Shown one piece after another: positions 18,185 to 25,747 of a stretch of DNA of 64,000 nt. The notes beneath the pieces are model-generated. The model was not told the DNA's origin. It saw only the letters and a program-made list of their open reading frames with translations, and did not search any database. A program made the translations under genes and the position numbers. Position 1 is the stretch's first letter. Every line of letters starts with the position of its first letter. The stretch is taken from contig NZ_CP133083.1 of assembly GCF_030908545.1 (NCBI RefSeq), forward strand, positions 2,923,691 through 2,987,690, read 5' to 3'. This stretch comes from Nitrosomonas sp. sh817 (GTDB taxonomy: Bacteria > Pseudomonadota > Gammaproteobacteria > Burkholderiales > Nitrosomonadaceae).

Positions 18185-19537
18185 TCAAGGCTTTTCCAAT
18201 CCCGCCGGTTCAAACACCGCCAGCGATTCGATATGCGCGGTGTGCGGGAACATGTTGACGACACCGGCGGCGCGCAGTTGCCAGCCGCCGTTGTGTACCA
18301 AGATCGCGGTATCGCGCGCCAGCGTTTCGGGGTTGCACGACACATAGACGATGCGTTTGGGTTTGGTTGGCGTCGCCGCCAATGTTTCGGCGACGGCTAA
18401 GGCACCGGCGCGCGGCGGGTCGATCAGTACGCGGTCGATGCGGCCGTGGATTTGCAGCAGTTGATTCCAGTCATCCAGCGTCCACTTGAACAAATCGCGT
18501 GCAAAGAATGCGGTTTTTTCGGCCAGACTGTTTTGCTGCGCGGCTTGTCCGGCGCGGGCGACCAGCGTATCCGCGCCTTCCAGACCGATTACCTGGCGCG
18601 CGCGGGTCGCGAGCGGCAGGGTGAAATTGCCCAGACCGCAAAAGAAATCGGCGACGACCTCATCCGGTTGCGGCGCCAGCAGTTCAACCACGCGGCTGAC
18701 CAATTGCCGATTGAGTTGATGATTGACTTGGGTGAAGTCGGCTGGTACGAAGGGCAGGGTAATGCCGAATCCGGGCAATTCCAGCGTCAAGCAATCGGCA
18801 TCGGCGCTCAGCATCGGTTCGATGGTCTGCGGATTGCCGGGTTGCAGCCACATCGACACTTGATGCTTGCGGCCAAACGCGAGCAGCGCTTCGCGATCCG
18901 CATCAGTGGGCGGATCAAGCACGCGCGCGACCAGCACGATGGCTTGAGCGCCAACCGCCACTTCGAGTTGCGGCAGGCGGTCGCGTATCGACAAACCGGC
19001 GACCAATTCGCGCAGCGGCATCAATAAGCTGGAAACCCTTTCCGGCAGCACCGCACACGATTGCATGTCGGCGACAAAACCACGCACGCGTTCATGAAAT
19101 CCGATCAGTTGGACACCCTTGCACCGCACGAAGCGCACCGACAACCGCGCCCGGTGGCGGTAACCCCAAATAGGGCCGTCGACCGGCGGCAGCAGGCTTT
19201 TCGGCCGGATTTTGGCGGCATGCCACAGTATGTCTTCCAGTGCTTGCTGTTTCAGTGTCAGTTGCGCCGCTGCATCGAGATGCTGCAACGAGCAGCCGCC
19301 GCACGCGCCTTGCGCGAAACCGAAATGCGGGCAACCTGGCGTTACCCGTTGCGGACTCGGTTGCAGCAGTTCGATCAGCCGCCCGATATGGTTGCGCGGT
19401 TTCGATTTCACCACTTCGTACCGGATCCGTTCGCCCGGCAGCGCGCCGTCGATAATCAGCGGTTTGCCGCCGTGCTGCGCAATTCCTTTGCCGTCGAGTT
19501 TCAGCGACTCGACATCGGTTTCGAACTCATCGGTCAT
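18185..19537 (-). CDS. rlmD: 23S rRNA (uracil-1939-C5)-methyltransferase RlmD
   Basis: The protein has 450 residues. An N-terminal TRAM domain (about 1-55) is followed by the 4Fe-4S cysteines in CPHFGFAQGACGGCSLQHL, then a SAM-methyltransferase domain with DFFCGLGNFTLPLA and the catalytic-cysteine motif YVSCNPETLARD. RlmD makes m5U1939 in 23S rRNA. The ATG lies only 13 bp from repeat copy B, and no Shine-Dalgarno is evident in that short stretch, so its leader must run through the repeat. Confidence 0.95.
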   Translation of the reverse strand: MTDEFETDVESLKLDGKGIAQHGGKPLIIDGALPGERIRYEVVKSKPRNHIGRLIELLQPSPQRVTPGCPHFGFAQGACGGCSLQHLDAAAQLTLKQQALEDILWHAAKIRPKSLLPPVDGPIWGYRHRARLSVRFVRCKGVQLIGFHERVRGFVADMQSCAVLPERVSSLLMPLRELVAGLSIRDRLPQLEVAVGAQAIVLVARVLDPPTDADREALLAFGRKHQVSMWLQPGNPQTIEPMLSADADCLTLELPGFGITLPFVPADFTQVNHQLNRQLVSRVVELLAPQPDEVVADFFCGLGNFTLPLATRARQVIGLEGADTLVARAGQAAQQNSLAEKTAFFARDLFKWTLDDWNQLLQIHGRIDRVLIDPPRAGALAVAETLAATPTKPKRIVYVSCNPETLARDTAILVHNGGWQLRAAGVVNMFPHTAHIESLAVFEPAGLEKP

Positions 19538-19550
19538 GACAGTTTACGGT

Positions 19551-19699
19551 TAGGGGAACGCTGATTAATTGCCTGCGCAAGCGATTTGCTGCGTTGGGTG
19601 GTGCTCAAAAACTCGCCTATCCGATTGATATATCTCGTTTCTTGCGCTCCATCCGCCTTGCATCTCATCTTGCTCAAGCGAATTAATCAGTGTTCCTTA
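19551..19699 (-). repeat. MITE-like repeat family 1, copy B (inverted)
   Basis: The element is 149 bp with ends TAGGGGAACGCTGATTAATT and AATTAATCAGTGTTCCTTA. Its interior is the reverse complement of the copy A type, including the core GATATATCAATCGGATAGGCGAG read on the minus strand. It fills most of the gap between the metallophosphoesterase gene stop (19723) and the rlmD start (19537), both on the minus strand. Confidence 0.88.
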
Positions 19700-19722
19700 G
19701 GTTGATAAGACAAGCCGGTGTT

Positions 19723-22386
19723 TCAGTTCGCCGATCCCGCATCGTTGCCTGATTTACTGCCGTTGCAACGAATGGTAAACACATCGACCAAGCGGAAAAC
19801 CGGCGATTTTTCCTGGGTAAAATCTTCAACCGGTTGATCGATGCCGATAACATAGCCGGTCAAGCTATCGTCAGTCAATTTGAAACGGATCATGTGCCGG
19901 TAACATTGGGAGCGGCTGCCGCCGCCGGCTTCGTTATTATGCCCGTTGAAAGCCAGCGCGACGGCGAAGTACCACCCCAGCCAAATGCAACTGAACACCG
20001 CGCCAGCCAAAAATGCAGCCAGCAACCGCCAGCCGCCGGTTTCGATAAGATCGCCCTGGGTGGCGGCAATCAGCGTGAAAATTCCAACAACCGACCACAC
20101 CGCCAGCAGACAATACCCCAGCTTGGTTTGATCGCTCAATGGAAAATCTTTTTTTACCAGACGATCCAGCGTAAAAATCCGCCCGGCCAGCAACGTCACT
20201 GCAGCAACGGCGGCCGCGATAATCAGTAAGTGCATCCAGTCCGCGTAAAGCGCCAGGCAGACCGGCACCGTTAGCAACAAAAACGAGCACCAGGCTGCAA
20301 TCAGTGCCAGCCGGATTTTACCGGCTGCTTTGTTGAACAGTTGCCCGCCCCAGAAATAGGCAACCGCGATCAAACCGGCGGTCATGAATAACCACACGAT
20401 GATGATCAATAAATTGAATGTCATGACGGATGTCGAATAAGCGCCGTAACGCAACATGCCGGAAATCAGATAGGCGATAGCTAGGAGACCATATCCCCAG
20501 AAGGGCAATGCTTCGAAAACCATTTCCGGAGAGATTTTGATCTTTTCATAAAATTCAGCGGGAAAAACGGGGGTTTCGCGATGGGTTTTGTTACGCTGAT
20601 TCAAAATATCCCGGTAGCGGCGGCTTAAACAAAGTAGTAAGACGGCAACGGCACCTAGCATTATCATCAGCAATCCGGCCATCAACGGATGCGGCGGCTG
20701 ATCGTGGCCCATCATGAGCAGCATCAATAACACCGCACCGGCCAGCACCGGCGCCATGAATACTGCAACGCTTTTCCGCCATACATCGGATCCGGCTTTC
20801 AGGTTGGCTTCCAACGACAAAACCGGCGCCGTGACTTTCGCCATAAACTGCTGCAACTTGCCGGATTCCTTGCTCTCACCCGTTTGTTTCGGAGGGTTCG
20901 TGGCTTGCCACATGATGAACAGCAATGCAGCGAATAACACGATGGCGATCAAATGAAAACAATAGATGCTCCCGAAAAAACCGGCATTCGCTCCGGAAAG
21001 ATCCACGTGCAGGGCCGATTGGATTCGTGACAATAGCCCGTCATTATTCGCAAGCGCCGGATGAAAACCGCTAAAAATTTGCTGGAAAACCGACGCCGTG
21101 CTTTGCGGGATCGTCACCGCAAAATAACTCAACAATGCCACCAGACCGCCAAACAACCAGATATAGCCGCCTTGCCAGACCGTCAACGGATTGAGCAAAG
21201 CTCGCGTGAACAACTGGTGCGAATCTTTGCGGTGCGGATAATGCTCGCGCCTTGGTACTTCCGCCATGTCGGTATGGCTCGGGTGCAGAAACGCGCCACC
21301 GCCGCCGGCAACCACCGACGCGTAATTGGCGGATGCGGCTTCATTTTGGCCGCTGCCCCAATAGCGCTCGTAATGATGCGTATCCCCGGCGATATCGAGG
21401 CGGCATTTACCATCATCCAATTTACCCGCGTGACTTTCGATGAAACTCGGCTCCAAGCCGAGGCGCTGGAAGGTATTCACCAGCGCGCCATCCGGTTTCG
21501 CCCATTTGCCGAAAACCGTGCTCGGTTCGGGAGTCACGACGATTAATTTTGACGGCGCGTGTTGTTGCAATTCCTGCTGTACGGCATCCTGACGGCTGCT
21601 ATCGAACAGTTCACCGGTTTCGACCAGCCTTTTACAGAAGCTGTAGACGAAAAACGCTTGCTGGCGCTTGTCCATCTTGCCGTCCTGCGAATCGAGCCCC
21701 CATAGCCGCCAGCCGAATGGCAGTTCCATATCGATATAACTTGCCGCTTGGGTGCGGTAAAAACCTTTCAAACCGAGCTGCGGGTCTTTTTCATCGTTGG
21801 CGGTTCCCGTATCCAATGAAACCGGTTCGCGGAATTGCCGGTTGAAACCATCCAGTGCATCGTAATAGTCATGATTAGCGGGAATGCCGTAAATCGGCTG
21901 CCGGTTGACGGTTTTGCCATTTTTGATCAGATCGTCGTAGGCGCAATTGAACGGGGTTTGAAAACGTTCCATCAACGAAGCGGTATCGGCGACATGATAG
22001 GCGGTATCACCGCCGACAAACAGAAATTGCCCGCGCGGCAGCAGTTGCACGTGACTATCATCCCGCGATAAGGCGACGGTGTCTTTCGGCCTCTGAGCGC
22101 CGCTGCCATCGATCCAAATATCGCTCATGCACAAATAACCGATATTGTAGACAGCCCGCATGCCATCACCGGTGTCGGAAATGAAATCGAACCAGTAAGC
22201 ATCTTGACCGGGGTCTTTCTGCGGTCCCTGAATGACCTCGGCTTTCATCCAGTCCTTGGGATCCTGCTTGTCACCCATGAAGGTATAAGCCGCGATCAAT
22301 TTCAGCCCGGCCAGCAGCTCTCGCCCCAGCAGCCATTTGACAGGAGGTTTAAACTTGGATTCATTGCAATTGCCGGTATCGTTCAT
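19723..22386 (-). CDS. Metallophosphoesterase fused to a multi-pass membrane region
   Basis: The protein has 887 residues. Residues about 65-370 carry calcineurin-type phosphoesterase motifs: SDTGDG (70-75), VGGDTAYH (124-131), GIPANHDYYD (168-177) and DIAGDTHHYERYWG (around 350). From about residue 405 onward there are some 10-11 hydrophobic helices with a short loop region near 510-540, then a soluble C-terminal tail. The metal ligands look intact, so hydrolase activity is likely, but the substrate is unknown. The first 50 residues have no signal peptide, so the catalytic part is probably cytoplasmic. No operon partner is apparent. Confidence 0.8.
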   Translation of the reverse strand: MNDTGNCNESKFKPPVKWLLGRELLAGLKLIAAYTFMGDKQDPKDWMKAEVIQGPQKDPGQDAYWFDFISDTGDGMRAVYNIGYLCMSDIWIDGSGAQRPKDTVALSRDDSHVQLLPRGQFLFVGGDTAYHVADTASLMERFQTPFNCAYDDLIKNGKTVNRQPIYGIPANHDYYDALDGFNRQFREPVSLDTGTANDEKDPQLGLKGFYRTQAASYIDMELPFGWRLWGLDSQDGKMDKRQQAFFVYSFCKRLVETGELFDSSRQDAVQQELQQHAPSKLIVVTPEPSTVFGKWAKPDGALVNTFQRLGLEPSFIESHAGKLDDGKCRLDIAGDTHHYERYWGSGQNEAASANYASVVAGGGGAFLHPSHTDMAEVPRREHYPHRKDSHQLFTRALLNPLTVWQGGYIWLFGGLVALLSYFAVTIPQSTASVFQQIFSGFHPALANNDGLLSRIQSALHVDLSGANAGFFGSIYCFHLIAIVLFAALLFIMWQATNPPKQTGESKESGKLQQFMAKVTAPVLSLEANLKAGSDVWRKSVAVFMAPVLAGAVLLMLLMMGHDQPPHPLMAGLLMIMLGAVAVLLLCLSRRYRDILNQRNKTHRETPVFPAEFYEKIKISPEMVFEALPFWGYGLLAIAYLISGMLRYGAYSTSVMTFNLLIIIVWLFMTAGLIAVAYFWGGQLFNKAAGKIRLALIAAWCSFLLLTVPVCLALYADWMHLLIIAAAVAAVTLLAGRIFTLDRLVKKDFPLSDQTKLGYCLLAVWSVVGIFTLIAATQGDLIETGGWRLLAAFLAGAVFSCIWLGWYFAVALAFNGHNNEAGGGSRSQCYRHMIRFKLTDDSLTGYVIGIDQPVEDFTQEKSPVFRLVDVFTIRCNGSKSGNDAGSAN

Positions 22387-22521
22387 GGAAGTGGCCTTCG
22401 GTTCGGTGGTTTAAGGACAATGACGATGTTCGCATTCAAGAAAAGCCCAGGCATTGTAGCCGATATCGACTCTGCTCAGTATCGGCGCTGACACCCGGAA
22501 GAAATAAGTCCTCCGGGAAGT

Positions 22522-22669
22522 CTAGCAGGCCGTTGAAAAACTATCTGCGTTGCCGCTACGGTGTTAAAAACAAGCTCAAAATGCTCATTTATACCGCATA
22601 AACTGCGCTTTTTCGCCTGTTTTTGCCTTGTATCGGCTGCCTCGAAAACATTTTTCAACGGCCTGCTAG
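22522..22669 (-). repeat. MITE-like repeat family 2, copy E
   Basis: The element is 148 bp with a perfect 19-bp terminal inverted repeat, CTAGCAGGCCGTTGAAAAA / TTTTTCAACGGCCTGCTAG. The interior, on the minus strand, contains GGCGAAAAAGCGCAGTTTA and AAATGAGCATTTTGAGC, both shared with copy F. No ORF. It lies 15 bp past the stop of the DegP-type protease gene. Confidence 0.88.
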
Positions 22670-22684
22670 GGAAAGTTGCTCAGA

Positions 22685-24166
22685 CTATCGCCAGCTCAGC
22701 ACCACATACCGCGATACGTCGTCGTCCCGCACCAGCATCAATACTTTATTGTTGGCGCTGCTTTTCACCGCCTGGTCAAACTCGACAGCGTTGTTAACCG
22801 CTTTGCGGTTGACTTCGAGAATCACGCTGCCGCGGCTGATGCCGGCCATCATCGCGACCGATCCGGGCGCCACCTCGGTGACGATGACGCCTTTTCCGGG
22901 TTTGATGCCGAACTGCCGCGCCGTTTCGGCGGTAATCGATTGCACCGTGATACCCAGCTTGTCACTGGCTTGCGATCCTTCCTGCGCAACTTGCTTGCTG
23001 TCGGGAAGCTTGTCGATATTCACCGAAACCGTGCGCTGTTTGCCGTCGCGGATGATATCGAACGTCACTTTGCTGCCCGGTTGTTCCGCCGCAACGCGAT
23101 TGCGGAATTCGCCGGTATCGCTGACCGGACGGCCTTGGAAATTGAGAATGACATCGCCGGGCTTGAGACCCGCTTTTTCAGCCGGTGAATTCTTGGTCAC
23201 TTGCGCGACGAGAATGCCCTTGTCGGTGCTCAAATCGAACGATTTCGCCAAATCGGGCGTCAGCGGCTGGATCATGATGCCGAGGTACCCGCGCACCACT
23301 TCGCCTTTGTCGATCAATTGATTGGCAATGCGTTCGACGAGATTGATCGGAATCGCAAAACCGATACCCATATAACCGCCGCTGCGGCTGAAAATGGCGG
23401 TGTTCATGCCGATCACTTCACCGTCGAGATTCACCAGCGGCCCGCCGGAATTGCCCGGATTGATCGCTGCGTCGGTCTGGATGAAATCTTCATAATCGTT
23501 GATGCCGAGCGATGTCCGGCCTTTGGCGCTGACCACGCCGACTGTCAGCGTATGGCTCAAGCCGAACGGATTGCCGATCGCCACCACCCATTCGCCCACT
23601 TCCAGTTCCGAATAATCGCCGAGCGGAATCGCCGGTAAATCACTCGCCTCGATTTCGATCACCGCGATATCCGATTTCGGATCGGTGCCTTTGATAGTCG
23701 CAGCGAATTCCCGGCCATCGAGAAACTTGACGCTGATTTTGTCATTGCCCTCGACCACGTGATTATTGGTCAGAATATAGGTTTTGTTACCCGGCTTGGC
23801 GGCGGCAAATACGAACCCCGAGCCTTGTCCGACCACCGAACGCTGGCGTCCCGGTTGTTTCTTACCCGGTTCATTGAAGCGGGGCATGTCCGGAAAGCGG
23901 TCGCCAAAAAAACGCTTGAAAAAATCATCGCCGAACGGAAATTGCTGCCCGTCTCCAAACGGGATGCCAAACGGCGACATTTGCGCAGCCTCGGTTTCGC
24001 GCTCAACCTGGATCAGCACCACCGACGGCGACACCTTGCGCGCCACCGCTGCAAACGCCTTGCCGGTTTGCCGCAGACTTTCAACGCCGTTCCCTTGCGC
24101 CTGCAATTCGAGCGGCATCAGCAAAACGGCAATTAACACAATGAAAAAATTACGATAATGAATCAT
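22685..24166 (-). CDS. degP: DegP/MucD-type periplasmic serine protease
   Basis: The protein has 493 residues with a signal peptide (cleaved near residue 24), a Gly/Phe/Pro-rich linker region with FFKRFFGDRF, and a trypsin-like domain with catalytic triad His136 (TNNHVVEG), Asp166 (SDIAVI) and Ser240 (NPGNSGGPL). Two PDZ domains follow (about 270-360 and 395-480). It degrades or refolds damaged envelope proteins. The start ATG follows a strong GAGGAGC ribosome site. Whether it is DegP, DegQ or MucD cannot be settled from sequence alone. Confidence 0.94.
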   Translation of the reverse strand: MIHYRNFFIVLIAVLLMPLELQAQGNGVESLRQTGKAFAAVARKVSPSVVLIQVERETEAAQMSPFGIPFGDGQQFPFGDDFFKRFFGDRFPDMPRFNEPGKKQPGRQRSVVGQGSGFVFAAAKPGNKTYILTNNHVVEGNDKISVKFLDGREFAATIKGTDPKSDIAVIEIEASDLPAIPLGDYSELEVGEWVVAIGNPFGLSHTLTVGVVSAKGRTSLGINDYEDFIQTDAAINPGNSGGPLVNLDGEVIGMNTAIFSRSGGYMGIGFAIPINLVERIANQLIDKGEVVRGYLGIMIQPLTPDLAKSFDLSTDKGILVAQVTKNSPAEKAGLKPGDVILNFQGRPVSDTGEFRNRVAAEQPGSKVTFDIIRDGKQRTVSVNIDKLPDSKQVAQEGSQASDKLGITVQSITAETARQFGIKPGKGVIVTEVAPGSVAMMAGISRGSVILEVNRKAVNNAVEFDQAVKSSANNKVLMLVRDDDVSRYVVLSWR

Positions 24167-24296
24167 TTCTTGCTCCTCTATTCAAACTTCATGATGTTTC
24201 CAGCTTGCCATAATTGGGGATTTTGGTTGCAAATTACAAGCAAACAATGTGAAATCTTCAAACCTGGTAGTATTTTTTCATTTTAGGGGAAAACGC

Positions 24297-25079
24297 ATGA
24301 TCATTGTTATTTCACCGGCAAAAACGCTGGATTTTGAAACGCCGGCGTTGACACAAACGCACACGCAGCCGGATTTTCTCGACGATTCGGCGCTGTTGAT
24401 CGATGCATTGCGGAAACTCGACCCCAGCCAAATCGGTGCGATGATGTCGATCAGCCCGAAACTGGCAACACTCAATTCCAATCGTTATTTCGCCTGGAAA
24501 CGCCCGTTTACACTGAACAATGCGAAGCAGGCGATCTTTGCATTCCAAGGCGATGTCTATACTGGCCTGGACGCCGATACCTTGACGGATGCTGAATGGA
24601 TGTTCGCGCAACAGCACTTGCGCATTTTGTCGGGACTTTACGGCGTGCTCCGGCCGCTCGATTTGATGCAGCCGTACCGGCTGGAAATGGGTACTGCGTT
24701 TACAAATCCGCGCGGCAGCAATCTCTACGAGTTCTGGGGCGATAAAATCACCCAGGCATTGAACCGGGAATTGCAAAAACAGCAGCATGCGATTTTGATC
24801 AACCTGGCGTCGAACGAGTATTTTCACTCGGTCAAACCGGACCAATTAAGCGCCCGCATCATCACCCCAATCTTTAAAGACGAGAAAAACGGCAAGTACA
24901 AAATCATCAGTTTCTTCGCCAAGAAAGCACGCGGCATGATGAGCCGCTTTATCATCCAAAACCGCTTGACCGACCCTGAAGGCATCAAGAATTTCACCGC
25001 GGCGGGCTATCGTTTCAGCGCGGGCGACAGCGGCGAGGACGGTTGGGTGTTTACCCGCGCCGAGTCAAAATCCGCCTAA
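24297..25079 (+). CDS. yaaA: YaaA-family peroxide stress protein
   Basis: The protein has 260 residues, the usual YaaA/DUF328 length. It shows the family opening MIIVISPAKTLDFE, the YTGLDADTL and LSGLYGVLRPLDLMQPYRLEMG motifs, NLASNEYFHSV and the terminal FTAAGYRFS. YaaA lowers free iron and limits DNA damage during peroxide stress in E. coli. The chosen ATG at 24297 follows TAGGGGAAA; the frame is open to 24249 but the added residues are not family-like. It diverges from degP. Confidence 0.95.
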   Translation: MIIVISPAKTLDFETPALTQTHTQPDFLDDSALLIDALRKLDPSQIGAMMSISPKLATLNSNRYFAWKRPFTLNNAKQAIFAFQGDVYTGLDADTLTDAEWMFAQQHLRILSGLYGVLRPLDLMQPYRLEMGTAFTNPRGSNLYEFWGDKITQALNRELQKQQHAILINLASNEYFHSVKPDQLSARIITPIFKDEKNGKYKIISFFAKKARGMMSRFIIQNRLTDPEGIKNFTAAGYRFSAGDSGEDGWVFTRAESKSA

Positions 25080-25111
25080 TGGCGCGCAGTATCGCGGGTT
25101 TTGGAAACATC

Positions 25112-25477
25112 ATGGATAACCGTTCTTTCACCGAATTGGCAAAAAACTACGTAACTTTGTCCAATCATCACCAACTGGATCTGATTAAGCCCTTATTTGC
25201 CGCCGATGCGACGTACTACTCGGAATTTTTTGGCGAATACCGCGGCAGTGCCGCGATTCACGAGATGATGCTCCGCTTCTTCAGCCGCTTTCCCGATGCG
25301 CATTGGGACGTGCCCGGCTACCGGGAGATTGAAAACAACGGTGTCGAATTCGATTTCAAAATGTCCGGCAGCGATGCTGAATCCGGCGAGAAAGTGAATC
25401 GATGCGGTTTGGAAAAGATTTACTTCACGGCGGAAGGATTGATCCGGCATATTGTTGTGCTCAAACCGGAAAAGTAA
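25112..25477 (+). CDS. SnoaL-like (NTF2 fold) small protein
   Basis: The protein has 121 residues from ATG 25112 (GGAAA five bases upstream). The sequence follows a SnoaL/NTF2 pattern: an N-terminal helix (FTELAKNYVTLSNHHQLD), LFAADATYYSEFFGEYRGSAAIHEMM, and beta strands ending in GLIRHIVVLKP. Members are cyclases, isomerases or binding proteins; nothing here fixes the substrate. An alternative ATG at 25079 overlaps the yaaA stop (TAATG), so translation may be coupled to yaaA. Confidence 0.8.
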   Translation: MDNRSFTELAKNYVTLSNHHQLDLIKPLFAADATYYSEFFGEYRGSAAIHEMMLRFFSRFPDAHWDVPGYREIENNGVEFDFKMSGSDAESGEKVNRCGLEKIYFTAEGLIRHIVVLKPEK

Positions 25478-25557
25478 TACAGGCGCTGCTTCAAACGTAA
25501 ACTGCAACCGACAGCTAACTAGAACTTGTTCAGATTCTGTGGAAAAACAATTTGACG

Positions 25558-25582
25558 CGTTCCCGGCAAGTTGCCGGGAACG
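25558..25582. repeat. 25-bp perfect palindrome
   Basis: CGTTCCCGGCAA and TTGCCGGGAACG flank a single G, a perfect 12-bp inverted repeat. It lies 80 bp after the SnoaL-like gene and 17 bp before repeat copy F. No T-run follows on the plus strand, so it is not a classical terminator. It could be a REP-like unit or a protein site. Confidence 0.7.
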
Positions 25583-25599
25583 GTTATCAACTTCGCCCG

Positions 25600-25747
25600 C
25601 TAAGGAAGTTCTGAAAAAGGTAGCGAGCAACGTTCAGGCAAGGCGAAATCAGGTGAAAAAGCGCAGTTTACAAGCAGTAAATGAGTATTTTGAACCTGAT
25701 TTCAACACAGCATGGCCGAGCGCAGTAGTTTTTCAGATCTTCCTTAA
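25600..25747 (+). repeat. MITE-like repeat family 2, copy F
   Basis: The element is about 148 bp with ends CTAAGGAAGTTCTGAAAAA and TTTTTCAGATCTTCCTTA (one mismatch). Its interior matches copy E read in reverse: GTGAAAAAGCGCAGTTTA and AAATGAGTATTTTGAAC. The right end overlaps the stop codon of the PhoX-family gene (25744-25746). Confidence 0.86.
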
